A DNA stretch of 64,000 bases from Mycolicibacterium mageritense. Lineage in GTDB: Bacteria > Actinomycetota > Actinomycetes > Mycobacteriales > Mycobacteriaceae. Below the pieces are notes generated by a model. The model saw nothing but the letters and a program-made list of their open reading frames with translations. It ran no database searches and was not told where the DNA came from. Positions 25,564 to 36,258 of the stretch are shown here, in pieces (the stretch's first letter is position 1; the number at the start of each line of letters is the position of its first letter). The stretch lies in the NCBI RefSeq assembly GCF_010727475.1, contig NZ_AP022567.1, positions 310,001 to 374,000 on the forward strand. Direction: 5' to 3'. Made by a program: the position numbers and the translations under genes.

Positions 25564-28450
25564 GGACATCCAGATCGGCGTCGGACGACACGTCACCGGT
25601 CAACAACGCACTGAAGATTCGTGCAGCATCGTCCTGGGTGCAGCTAATCGTCCAACAGCTCAGTCGATCTGGCTTCACGAGGTGAACTGCTGTTCCATCC
25701 AACACCAACGCTTCAGGCTCGATGATGGTTACAGATGAGAACCAAATGTCCTGCTGGCGGGCGCTCTCCGACATCAGCTGCTCGATTGAAAACCGGGCGT
25801 CGATCCGGTCGACGTCTCGCTCTCCGGCGAGTAGCTGGCATGTCACCATCGCGAATCCATGTGATCTCTCAGTGAGCGACACTCCCCACTGACCTAGATC
25901 CAAGTCCTTGAGTTGTGCTTGAAGTCTCGCCGCGTAGGCCGACATATGATCATCGCTTGGAGGGCGATAGGAGAACGATCGCCAGCCGGACCGAAATTCT
26001 GACAAGCGAATCGTGAGCGCGTCTTCGATAACCTCTCGCTCAGAATTCGTGAGACCGTAGGCATCCTCGACCGTGCGGTCCAGTGTGGCTCGCCAACTCG
26101 GCTCAGGTCGGCCGGCGGCTGCGGATTCAACCACCGCGAGCAGCTCTTCCGACTGTTGGTGGGTCAACGGCGGGATGGGGAGGCTCATCCATTCGCGATG
26201 GTGCAGCTGTTCCCGTTCGACACCCCATGAGCTCGAAGTCATCAGGAACCAGTACCGGGCGACCGACGAGTTCAGAATCGCCGAAATGGCCCGCAGCTGA
26301 GGGCCAGAGCTTTCATCTGCTGCGACGGCCGAGAGTCCGTCGGTGAACGTCACTCCGTAGGGAATGAATGCCGCCCCGGGGAATTCTTTGAACCCCTTCC
26401 TCATGAGAACGTGTGGGGCCCGGTAGATTTCGACTCGTCGCGGGCGATGCATCGACGGCTTGTCAATGGGATCTGAGAGATTCGCCGGCAGTCGCATGGC
26501 CTCAAGTTCAGCCGTCGGAAGATATGGGAAGTCGGCGATGTGCCTTGCGTCGTTCTTGGCCCCGCCTTTCTCCTGGAACCCTTGCCCGTCGTACCAGCGA
26601 TTCTTCTCGGCGATAGCTTGCAACGAGGTGAAGCTTTCGCGCAGGTGCCTGACAAGATCCACATCTTGAGGGCCGCCCCAGAGGAGGGGTTTCCAGATCG
26701 CAGGATCGGTCTCGGTCGTTGGCCGTGGAACACGGCGGATGTTTTGCTGCGGAATCGCAATGGCATCAGCGATCTGGGCGACCGGCGTTCGTCGAGGCGA
26801 TACATGCAACAGCGTGTCGCTGCGGCTCTCACGGTGACTGAAGATGACGATCGCGGCGGGACTAGAAGCGGCGCCAAACAACTCTCGACGGAGGGGCGAC
26901 AAATCGATGATCGTGTGGACGTTCAAGTTCGAAAAGAGCTGCAGGCGAAAGCGGTCGGCTGCCGTCCCACGATTGTGGAGGATCGTCTTTGATGGGAGCA
27001 CGAGGCCGACAACGCCGTCGTCCTTGAGCAGCTCAACTGATCGCCATACGAAGGCGGCGGCGATCTGGCGATCGGGCACCTGGCGGTCAGAACGTTCGAG
27101 GAACCGAGTTGCCGGCTCCGATGTCTGACTCTTCCAAGGAGGGTTACCGACAATCGCGTCGAATCGATGAGACGACAGCGAGTGGTTGTCAAAGAAGTCT
27201 GCGACGACGAGGTTAGTCCCGATCAGATTAGGGAGCCGGGCACGCAGCCAAGCCGTCCGAGGGTCGACGTGCTCGAGGAGGGCTAGGTACAATCCGAACG
27301 CCGCGACGCCCACCGCGTCAGCGTTGCGGTCGACGCCGAAGACTGAGTCGACAAGCAGGCGAGACAGGTCCTCGAAAGTAGGTGCGCGACCTCGACCCAG
27401 GGTATGTCTATGCACGATTCGGCGAAATGCCTCGGTGAGGAAAATGCCTGACCCACAGGCCGGATCGAGCAGCGTGCGGTTGCCTCCGGACAGCCAGTCC
27501 GCCGGCATAACTTCATCCAGGACGAGATCGACGACGTGACGGGGAGTGTAGTAGGCGGCGTCGCTCTTCTGCTTCTCGATCAGAAGCTGTTCATATATCG
27601 AGCTGATGAGTTCAGGAGGGATGATTGCGAAGTCGTATGGCCACAGGGACTGCTGACCGGAAGTCATGTCGGCTGCGCGGAAAAATTCACTCAACATGCT
27701 CAGTGCGGTCTGATCGACCGGCTGGGAGATCGCGCCCTTGCGGAAAACGTCCCCGTTGAAGTGGTCTGACATCGCGTCAAAGAGTGAATCGACTGCAGCC
27801 CAACCACTGTCGAGCGCGGCGACGAGCGATTCTGCCTGGTTAAGCTCTAGGAGATCTTCGGTCCGCAGAATGCCGCGATCTTCGAGGTATCGGATGAAGA
27901 TCGAACGACCCAACAGCGGCTCAATATCCGATTCGGGCACGCCGGCTCGGATAAGGAGTACGCGCAGCTCTTGAAGATTTCGCAGGAGCGCTTGATCAAC
28001 GCGATTCGTCTTGTCGAGCTGCTTGTACTTTCGCTCTGACAAACGACCTGACTCGATGCTGAATCGCGTGAAGTCTGCAAGAACCTGAAGGAGATCCTGA
28101 CCCTCATCTGCGCTCGCGAGAAACGCGGCTTCGGGGTCATTGCTTCCCGCACTGTGACAGCTAAGGGCAAAGACCTCCGACGCGGTGGCCGCGATAAGCA
28201 CCGGGACGCGGCCGTAGTTCCAGAGCCGTCGCTGTGTCGACAGAGCGTCGTTGCGCGAATCCGCGGTCGAGAAGGCGACGATGGGAACAGCTCCTTTGAA
28301 GAATGCTGCGTCTACACCGCACTTCTGACTCAGATCGGTCCAGATGAACCCACGAACCCCGACGTCTACTGCAGACTGGTCTATGTAGCCGTCAGATGTG
28401 CGGTATCCCAGGGTTGTGATTGCGTCTTGCAGTGTGTTCTGGCTGGTCAC
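25556..28450 (-). CDS. Large DNA N6-adenine methyltransferase (Eco57I/type IIG-like)
   Basis: 964 aa. Residues 1-130 resemble the N-terminal region seen in type I/IIG enzymes, but no ExK motif is visible. YYTPRHVVDLVLD (301-312) is motif X, LDPACGSGIF (328-337) motif I for S-adenosylmethionine binding, FGVDRN (371-376) motif II, and NPPW (436-439) motif IV, specific for adenine N6 methylation. Residues from about 600 on would be the target-recognition part. GTG at 28450. The nuclease function seems to be supplied by the overlapping downstream gene. No BREX or DISARM partner genes are in the window. Confidence 0.88.
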   Translation of the reverse strand: MTSQNTLQDAITTLGYRTSDGYIDQSAVDVGVRGFIWTDLSQKCGVDAAFFKGAVPIVAFSTADSRNDALSTQRRLWNYGRVPVLIAATASEVFALSCHSAGSNDPEAAFLASADEGQDLLQVLADFTRFSIESGRLSERKYKQLDKTNRVDQALLRNLQELRVLLIRAGVPESDIEPLLGRSIFIRYLEDRGILRTEDLLELNQAESLVAALDSGWAAVDSLFDAMSDHFNGDVFRKGAISQPVDQTALSMLSEFFRAADMTSGQQSLWPYDFAIIPPELISSIYEQLLIEKQKSDAAYYTPRHVVDLVLDEVMPADWLSGGNRTLLDPACGSGIFLTEAFRRIVHRHTLGRGRAPTFEDLSRLLVDSVFGVDRNADAVGVAAFGLYLALLEHVDPRTAWLRARLPNLIGTNLVVADFFDNHSLSSHRFDAIVGNPPWKSQTSEPATRFLERSDRQVPDRQIAAAFVWRSVELLKDDGVVGLVLPSKTILHNRGTAADRFRLQLFSNLNVHTIIDLSPLRRELFGAASSPAAIVIFSHRESRSDTLLHVSPRRTPVAQIADAIAIPQQNIRRVPRPTTETDPAIWKPLLWGGPQDVDLVRHLRESFTSLQAIAEKNRWYDGQGFQEKGGAKNDARHIADFPYLPTAELEAMRLPANLSDPIDKPSMHRPRRVEIYRAPHVLMRKGFKEFPGAAFIPYGVTFTDGLSAVAADESSGPQLRAISAILNSSVARYWFLMTSSSWGVEREQLHHREWMSLPIPPLTHQQSEELLAVVESAAAGRPEPSWRATLDRTVEDAYGLTNSEREVIEDALTIRLSEFRSGWRSFSYRPPSDDHMSAYAARLQAQLKDLDLGQWGVSLTERSHGFAMVTCQLLAGERDVDRIDARFSIEQLMSESARQQDIWFSSVTIIEPEALVLDGTAVHLVKPDRLSCWTISCTQDDAARIFSALLTGDVSSDADLDVHA

Positions 28451-28689
28451 TTGGGGCCGATCTCGGGAGTTTGGGGTGTACTCAGGCTAGTGCAAGGTGG
28501 CGACAATTCGACGCAGCCGACCAAGCGATGAGTCGCACGGGTCAATCCCAAAGAGTGGCGCGCACTCGGTTCCAGATTCTCGGGTTCCATAGACCCGCTT
28601 CGTCGCAGGCTGCATGCCTGCTCAAGGGGGCATCGCTCACATGGCACGTCACAGCAGCGCCTTGACGAAGCCGCATGCTCGTTGGTCAT
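28447..28689 (-). CDS. Small Cys-cluster ORF ahead of the methyltransferase (tentative)
   Basis: 80 aa from ATG 28689; the frame extends to a TTG at 28755. CCDVPCERCPLEQAC gives C12, C13, C17, C20 and C26. The C-x2-C-x5-C part resembles the iron-sulphur or zinc loops of FNR, WhiB and MutY-type proteins; two more Cys occur later. Its TGA overlaps the GTG of the methyltransferase. That overlap alone is weak support, since any GTG-A makes one. If not real, 28451-28862 is a 412-base non-coding gap. It could be a controller protein for the cassette. Confidence 0.4.
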   Translation of the reverse strand: MTNEHAASSRRCCDVPCERCPLEQACSLRRSGSMEPENLEPSARHSLGLTRATHRLVGCVELSPPCTSLSTPQTPEIGPK

Positions 28690-28826
28690 TCGCACACGCG
28701 ACTTGGTTGGGCGGCCAGAACGGAAACAATCGGCTCGTCCCACAAAGTTGTCCAATTTGCCTCAAAAAGGACACGTAGTGGACAAAGCATCCGGGATTAG
28801 GACAAATGTACTGCGACCGACGGCTA

Positions 28827-28862
28827 TTGACACCAACCGGACATCTGTCGTACCAATGAGAC
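28827..28862 (+). promoter_or_regulatory. cyp130 promoter with TetR operator in the spacer, probably leaderless
   Basis: A consensus -35 box TTGACA is at 28827-28832. With an 18-base spacer the -10 is TACCAA at 28851-28856, placing the transcript start at or next to the ATG at 28863. The palindrome GACATCTGTC (28840-28849) fills the spacer and is a fitting site for the TetR repressor encoded downstream. Confidence 0.55.
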
Positions 28863-30104
28863 ATGACAGCTCATGTGTCTCAGCACACGCCCGTGCAGTT
28901 CGAACCCGCCACGGCCGACACGTGGGCGGCCCCATGGCCGATGTATGCCGCACTACGCGATCACGATCCGGTGCACCACGTGGTGCCCGACGGTCACCCC
29001 GAACTGGACTACTACGTGCTGTCGCGGCACGCCGACATCTGGGCCGCGGCGCGCGACCACGAGACGTTCTCGTCAGCTCAGGGCCTGACCGTGAACTACG
29101 GCGAACTTGAGATGATCGGCCTGGCCGACAATCCGCCGTTCGTCATGCAGGATCCGCCCGTGCACACGCAGTTCCGCAAACTCGTGTCGCGCGGCTTCAC
29201 GCCGCGGCAGGTCGAGGCCGTCGAACCCAAGGTCCGCGAGTTCGTCGTGACCCGGTTGGAGGAGATGCGCGCCGCGGGCGGCGGCGACATCGTCGTCGAG
29301 CTGTTCAAACCACTGCCGTCGATGGTCGTCGCGCACTACCTCGGAGTGCCCGACGAAGACCGGGCTCAGTTCGACGGCTGGACCGAGGCGATCGTAGCGG
29401 CCAACACCGCCGAGGGCGGGATCACCGCCGCGATGGGCACCGCGGGCGAGGCCGTGGCGTCGATGATGGCGTACTTCTCCGAACTGATCGAGCGCCGCCG
29501 CCGCGAACCCGGCGACGATACGATCTCGCATCTGGTGACCGCGGGCGTCGGTGACGACGGCGACCTCAGCGGCGTGCTGTCGATCCTGGCGTTCACGTTC
29601 ACCATGGTGACCGGCGGCAACGACACCACGACCGGAATGCTCGGCGGCGCAGTGCAATTGCTGCAGCAGCGCCCCGACCAACGCCGGCTGCTCATCGAGG
29701 ATCCGGCGTTGATCGCCGACTCGATCGACGAGTTCCTGCGACTGACCTCCCCGGTGCAGGGCCTGGCCCGCACCACCACCCGCGACACCGTCGTCGGCGA
29801 CACGACCATCCCCGCCGGCCGCAAAACCCTGCTGCTCTACGGGTCGGGCAACCGTGACGAGCGCGAGTTCGGTGCCGACGCAGCGGAACTCGACATTCGG
29901 CGCAAGCCCCGCAACATCCTGACGTTCAGCCACGGTGCGCACTTCTGCCTGGGAGCCGCAGCCGCACGGATGCAATCGCGGGTAGCGTTGACCGAACTAC
30001 TCTCGCGCTATCCGGAATTCGAGGTCGATGTGGACGCTGTGGTCTGGGCCGGTGGCAGCTATGTGCGGCGGCCGCTTTCGGTGCCCTTTACGGCCGGTAC
30101 CTGA
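28863..30104 (+). CDS. cyp130: Cytochrome P450 CYP130
   Basis: 413-aa soluble P450 monooxygenase. The I-helix motif is TGGNDTT, the ExxR motif is EFLR near 290, and the heme loop is FSHGAHFCLG with the Cys ligand near 362. Long stretches, for example SSAQGLTVNYGELEMIGL, match M. tuberculosis CYP130, whose crystal structure binds azoles. The physiological substrate is unknown. The stop overlaps the start of the TetR gene by one base, as in the Rv1256c-Rv1255c pair. Confidence 0.94.
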   Translation: MTAHVSQHTPVQFEPATADTWAAPWPMYAALRDHDPVHHVVPDGHPELDYYVLSRHADIWAAARDHETFSSAQGLTVNYGELEMIGLADNPPFVMQDPPVHTQFRKLVSRGFTPRQVEAVEPKVREFVVTRLEEMRAAGGGDIVVELFKPLPSMVVAHYLGVPDEDRAQFDGWTEAIVAANTAEGGITAAMGTAGEAVASMMAYFSELIERRRREPGDDTISHLVTAGVGDDGDLSGVLSILAFTFTMVTGGNDTTTGMLGGAVQLLQQRPDQRRLLIEDPALIADSIDEFLRLTSPVQGLARTTTRDTVVGDTTIPAGRKTLLLYGSGNRDEREFGADAAELDIRRKPRNILTFSHGAHFCLGAAAARMQSRVALTELLSRYPEFEVDVDAVVWAGGSYVRRPLSVPFTAGT

Positions 30105-30688
30105 TGGCACGCGACTGGCTCGGGGCCCGGCGCACCGAGGTGGCCGCCGACCGGATTCTCGACGCCGCCGACGAGCTGTTCACGCGGCAGGATGCCGCGA
30201 CTGTCGGCATGCACGAAATCGCCTCGGCGGCAGGGTGTTCCCGCGCGACGCTGTACCGGTACTTCGAGAATCGCGAAGCGCTCTACACCGCCTACGTGCA
30301 TCGCGAAGCACGGCGGCTATATGACGAGCTGACCTTGCAGGTCGGCGACGTGACCGATCCGACGGAAAGATTGATCGAGGGTGTGCTCACCGGGTTGCGC
30401 GCGGTGCGGGAGAGCCCGGCGCTGTCGTCCTGGTTCGCGACCGCGTCTCCTCCGATCGGCGGCGAGATGGCCGAACACTCCGAGGTGATCCGGGCGCTCG
30501 TCGAGGGTTTTGTGCGGTCGTTGGGCGACGGGCCGGCCGACGCCGACGTGGGCCGGCAAGCCCGGTGGCTCGTGCGCGTGATGGTGTCGATGCTCGTCTT
30601 CCCCGGTACCGACGAAGCCGACGAACGCGCGATGCTGGCCGAGTTCGTGGCACCGTTGGTGGTCAGGACGCCGCAGCGCGCCGACTAG
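30104..30688 (+). CDS. TetR-family repressor of the cyp130 operon (Rv1255c-like)
   Basis: 194 aa. The helix-turn-helix is IASAAGCSRATLYRYFENRE (about 43-62). It is cotranscribed with cyp130 (TGATG overlap) and probably regulates the shared promoter through the palindrome at 28840-28849. It is convergent with the oxidoreductase gene, with stops 3 bases apart. Confidence 0.87.
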   Translation: MARDWLGARRTEVAADRILDAADELFTRQDAATVGMHEIASAAGCSRATLYRYFENREALYTAYVHREARRLYDELTLQVGDVTDPTERLIEGVLTGLRAVRESPALSSWFATASPPIGGEMAEHSEVIRALVEGFVRSLGDGPADADVGRQARWLVRVMVSMLVFPGTDEADERAMLAEFVAPLVVRTPQRAD

Positions 30689-30691
30689 GTG

Positions 30692-31621
30692 TCACGCCCG
30701 CATGACGACGACGCGATCGTCGGCATCGCCACCAGAGCAATCGTGTGGCGCCACAACCTGATCGAACGACACCGAACGGCGCACCCGGCTGTGCAGACGT
30801 CCCGCGGCGACCTTGAACAGCAGATCGGCGAGCTTGTGGCCGCTCGGCCTGACCACCGTCGGCACGTAATCGGCGACCGACAGCGGGGGCAGCGCGTCGC
30901 CGACCGAGGTGAACGTCCCGCCCGGCCGGACCACCCCGGCCGCGACGGCGAGGTCACCCGCCACATGCAGAGCGGCGTCGGAGTATCCGCCCAGTGCGTT
31001 GCGCACGCGCTTGATCGTGTTCGTCGCGCTCGCGTCTTCGCTGATGACGAAGTCGGCGCCGCGCTCCCAGGCAAGCCTGGCGTATCTGGGCGGCGTGACC
31101 ACCGCGACTACGGCACCGCGCGCCTTGGCCAGCTCGAGTGCGAACCCGCCCGTGCCGGTCACCGGGCCGTGAATCACGAGGATCTCCAGACCACCGACCG
31201 CGAGCGCGTCGAGTGCGTCCAGCGCAGTGATCCCGGCCAAGCCCACGGCGGCGACATGCGCGAGGTCGACCCCGTCCGGCACCGGCGCGAGCAGATCCGC
31301 AGGCACCGCGACCCTTTCGGCAAACGTGCCGGGTTGGCGCGCCACGGCGGGCGGCAAGACCCCGGCGACCCGCATTCCGACGTCGATGTGCAGTACGTAC
31401 TCACCGACCGCCGCCACGGTGCCGACGAAGTCACGCCCCAACAGCGTGGGCTCGGGCCTGCGCCCGGAACCGGCCCACCGCCCGCCGACGGCCGCGCGGT
31501 CGAAGTCACTCACGGATGCGGCCGCGATGTCGACGACGACGGCACCGGGCCGGGCGATCGGTTCGGCGACCTCGAACAGCCGTGGCATGAAATCCGGTTC
31601 GATCACTCCGATTGCCTTCAT
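30692..31621 (-). CDS. MDR-family NAD(P)-dependent oxidoreductase
   Basis: 309 aa with a GroES-like N-terminal domain (SVSDFDRAAVGG) and a Rossmann region. The usual glycine motif appears as HGPVTGTGGFAL. Zinc ligands are not evident, so it fits the quinone-reductase-like branch. It is divergent from a MarR regulator, with matching repeats between, implying inducible expression by a small molecule. Confidence 0.82.
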   Translation of the reverse strand: MKAIGVIEPDFMPRLFEVAEPIARPGAVVVDIAAASVSDFDRAAVGGRWAGSGRRPEPTLLGRDFVGTVAAVGEYVLHIDVGMRVAGVLPPAVARQPGTFAERVAVPADLLAPVPDGVDLAHVAAVGLAGITALDALDALAVGGLEILVIHGPVTGTGGFALELAKARGAVVAVVTPPRYARLAWERGADFVISEDASATNTIKRVRNALGGYSDAALHVAGDLAVAAGVVRPGGTFTSVGDALPPLSVADYVPTVVRPSGHKLADLLFKVAAGRLHSRVRRSVSFDQVVAPHDCSGGDADDRVVVMRA

Positions 31622-31665
31622 CGCCGATCCCTCTCCCGAGCCACTACTGGCCTCATGGTGGGTTA

Positions 31666-31706
31666 AACACTTAAGCGAATCGAGAATTCCCGGTTCAACA
31701 ATTAAG
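31666..31706. promoter_or_regulatory. Candidate MarR sites: direct repeat AACANTTAAG
   Basis: AACACTTAAG (31666-31675) and AACAATTAAG (31697-31706) differ at one base and are 31 bp apart, three helical turns. CTTAAG and TTAAGTTAA give local dyad symmetry. They lie in the A/T-rich gap between the oxidoreductase and MarR genes. Confidence 0.5.
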
Positions 31707-31719
31707 TTAATGTGAGGAT

Positions 31720-32202
31720 GTGACCGCCGCAGATCAGCCCCGGTGGCTGGACCCGCAGGAGCAGCGGACCTGGGTGCAGCTGTCGACCATGGTGCTGAGG
31801 TTGCAACCGGTGCTGGGTGCGCAGTTGCAGCGCGAATTCGGCATCAGCCACTTCGAATACCTGATCCTGGCCCGGCTCTCGGACGCCGCCGAAGCGAAGC
31901 TGCGCATGAGCGTGCTCGCCACGCTCACCGGCAGCTCGCTACCGCGGTTGTCCCAGGCCGTCGGGCGCCTTGAGAAACGCGGTTGGGTGGCCCGGCAATC
32001 GGACCCAGACCACAGCCGCTACACGCTGGCCGTTCTCACCGACGCGGGCCGGCGCCGCCTTGAGGACATGGCACCGTCGCACATCGCGACCGTGCGCGAG
32101 TACGTGTTCGACCGCCTGACGCGTGCTCAGGCCCGCCAGCTCGGCACCATTTCACAGCGCATTCTCGACGGCCTGCCGCCAGACGACACCTGGCCGTCCT
32201 AG
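31720..32202 (+). CDS. MarR-family transcriptional regulator
   Basis: 160 aa. The winged helix-turn-helix has LRMSVLATLTGSSLPRLSQA and the wing DPDHSRYTLAVLTDAG. GTG at 31720 has GAGG upstream. MarR proteins are small-molecule-responsive dimeric repressors; the divergent oxidoreductase is the probable target. It is convergent with the siderophore-interacting protein gene. Confidence 0.88.
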   Translation: MTAADQPRWLDPQEQRTWVQLSTMVLRLQPVLGAQLQREFGISHFEYLILARLSDAAEAKLRMSVLATLTGSSLPRLSQAVGRLEKRGWVARQSDPDHSRYTLAVLTDAGRRRLEDMAPSHIATVREYVFDRLTRAQARQLGTISQRILDGLPPDDTWPS

Positions 32203-32215
32203 GGCATCGGCCAGG

Positions 32216-32920
32216 TCAGGCCGCCCAGTACGCCTGGGCTTTGATGGATTTGCGCGGGATGCCGTACTCCTCGCGGAAGACCTTGGCCACCGCTCGGGTG
32301 GTGCGGTTGTTGCAAGCCACCCAGCCGAAGTGGTCGGCGGCGTCGAACGCCGACGAACTGACGACGTCGACGAGTTCTTCGCGATCCACCCAGGTGATCT
32401 CGGCGTCACCCGCGACCGACAGCTCGCGGTCGTCGTCGTGCCCGGCTTCGAGGAACACCCGCGCGGGCGCGTCGCCGATCGCGTCGAGCAGTGAATTGAT
32501 CGCGGGCAGCGACGCCGCGTCACCGACGATGACGTACCCCGCGGGCTGCGGCTCGGGCAGCGAGAAGTTGCTGCCCAGCACCGTCACCTCCAAGACGTCG
32601 CCGGGCTGCGCCGCACTGGCCCAGCCGGTCGCGACACCGTCGTGCATCGCGAAGTCGATGTCGACGGTGCCGGCCTCGGGATCCGGGTTGACCAGCGTGT
32701 AACCGCGCTGGTGCGCCTTGTCGCCATGCGGAAACCAGCCGCGCACCCACATGGTCGGATGTAGCCGCTGCTCGGCGAGCAGGCGCTCGGCGGTGAAATG
32801 CAGCCGCAGGTAGTTCGGGGTGATCTCGGTGCGACCGGCCACCGTCAACTCGTAGTCGCCGCCACCACACAGCTTGACGAGCGCACCTTCCAGACCGCGC
32901 GACGCCTTGTGTTCGACCAT
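32216..32920 (-). CDS. Siderophore-interacting FAD protein (ferric-siderophore reductase)
   Basis: 234 aa. The N-terminal FAD-binding barrel includes RGYTLVNPDP, the flavin-contact motif of the SIP/ViuB family; the C-terminal half is the NAD(P)H-like domain (VIVGDAASLPAINSLLDAIG). It releases iron from ferric siderophores by reduction in the cytoplasm. ATG at 32920 was chosen because the longer frame reads through the IdeR box 26 bases upstream. That box indicates repression by iron-loaded IdeR. Confidence 0.9.
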   Translation of the reverse strand: MVEHKASRGLEGALVKLCGGGDYELTVAGRTEITPNYLRLHFTAERLLAEQRLHPTMWVRGWFPHGDKAHQRGYTLVNPDPEAGTVDIDFAMHDGVATGWASAAQPGDVLEVTVLGSNFSLPEPQPAGYVIVGDAASLPAINSLLDAIGDAPARVFLEAGHDDDRELSVAGDAEITWVDREELVDVVSSSAFDAADHFGWVACNNRTTRAVAKVFREEYGIPRKSIKAQAYWAA

Positions 32921-32946
32921 CCGAACTCGACCCCTTCCACTCTTCT

Positions 32947-32965
32947 TTAGGTAAGCATAACCTAA
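32947..32965 (-). promoter_or_regulatory. IdeR iron box
   Basis: TTAGGTAAGCATAACCTAA matches the 19-bp mycobacterial IdeR consensus at 16 positions. It lies 27-45 bases upstream of the siderophore-interacting protein start. IdeR with Fe(II) would repress the gene when iron is plentiful. Confidence 0.85.
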
Positions 32966-32990
32966 GTAGAAGTGGTCTGCATCGGCTCGG

Positions 32991-33035
32991 CTTGTGCACC
33001 CGCGGTAACGGTGGCCGTTACGGCAGGTGCACAAG
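32991..33035 (-). terminator. Terminator of the deaD-uvrA2 operon
   Basis: CTTGTGCACC (32991-33000) pairs with GGTGCACAAG (33026-33035), and the inner GTAACGG (33005-33011) pairs with CCGTTAC (33015-33021), leaving a TGG loop. It lies directly after the uvrA2 stop codon and separates it from the IdeR-controlled gene. Confidence 0.78.
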
Positions 33036-35407
<2,372 letters not shown>

Positions 35408-35411
<4 letters not shown>

Positions 35412-35818
35412 CGCAGCTCCTGCAGCCGGATCATGTTGCCTGCGGGGTCACGAAGCGCACAGTCACGGACCCCGTACGGCTGCTCGGTCGGTTCCTGGAT
35501 GATCTCGGCGTCGCCGGCCTGCAGCCGCTCGAACGTGCCGTCGAGATCCTTGGTGGCCAGCAGCAGGCTCGCGAACGTGCCCTTGGCCATCATCTCGTCG
35601 ATGACGCGCCGCTCGTCATCGGTCAGCCCCGGCGTCGCCTCGGGCGGATACAGCACGATGTTCACGTCCGGCTGGTCGACGGGACCGACCGTGATCCAGT
35701 GCATTCCGTTGTAACCGACGTCCTTGCGCACCTCGAAGCCGAGCAGGTCGCGGTAGAAGCCCGTGGCGGCTTCCGGATCGTTGTGCGGAAGGAAGCTGGA
35801 GTGAATGGTGATGTCCAT
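35408..35818 (-). CDS. VOC-family protein (glyoxalase/bleomycin-resistance fold)
   Basis: 136 aa starting at ATG 35818 (MDITIHSSFLPHNDPEAATG). It has paired VOC repeats with FYRDLLGFEVR and ALRDPAGNMIRLQE. Some relatives bind or modify drugs or reactive aldehydes; function here is open. It is 20 bases downstream of a single-domain AraC gene and overlaps uvrA2 by 4 bases. AraC-VOC pairs of this kind are common in actinobacteria. Confidence 0.86.
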
Positions 35819-35838
35819 GTCGGTCACGGTAGTTGGGC

Positions 35839-36258
35839 CTAGTCGGCCCGCGCTTCTCGATTCCTGATCGGTCTGGTGACCTGTTTGGCGACGCATGACG
35901 GCATGCCGTCGCCCGGCGTCTGGAGCTTGCGGTACTCGCTGGGCGGCATGCCGACCAGTTCGGTGAACCGCGTGCTGAAGGTGCCCAGCGATGAGCAGCC
36001 GACCGCGAAACACACCTCGGTGACGCTCAAGTCGCCGCGCCGCAGCAGCGCCATCGCGCGCTCGATGCGCCGCGTCATCAAATAGCTGTACGGCGACTCG
36101 CCGTACGCCGCCCGGAACTGGCGACTCAGATGCCCCGCCGACATGTGGACGCCACGGGCCAGCGCCTCGACGTCGAGCGGTTGCGCATACTCGCGGTCGA
36201 TGCGGTCCCGCACCCGGCGCAGCCGAACCAGATCCTGCAGGTTCGGGCGCGCGGTCAC
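35839..36258 (-). CDS. Single-domain AraC/XylS-type regulator
   Basis: 139 aa, consisting of little more than the DNA-binding region (like SoxS/MarA in layout). The two helix-turn-helix motifs are ALARGVHMSAGHLSRQFRAA and EVCFAVGCSSLGTFSTRFTE, ending in GMPPSEYR. With no sensor domain it is probably controlled by its own level. GTG at 36258 overlaps the acyltransferase stop (GTGA). Likely targets are the VOC and uvrA2 genes downstream. Confidence 0.87.
   Translation of the reverse strand: MTARPNLQDLVRLRRVRDRIDREYAQPLDVEALARGVHMSAGHLSRQFRAAYGESPYSYLMTRRIERAMALLRRGDLSVTEVCFAVGCSSLGTFSTRFTELVGMPPSEYRKLQTPGDGMPSCVAKQVTRPIRNREARAD

Noticed and set aside
25556..28450. BREX or DISARM methyltransferase
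   Set aside because: No PglZ, BrxC, DrmA/B or helicase partner gene is present within the window; only the small nuclease-like gene accompanies it.
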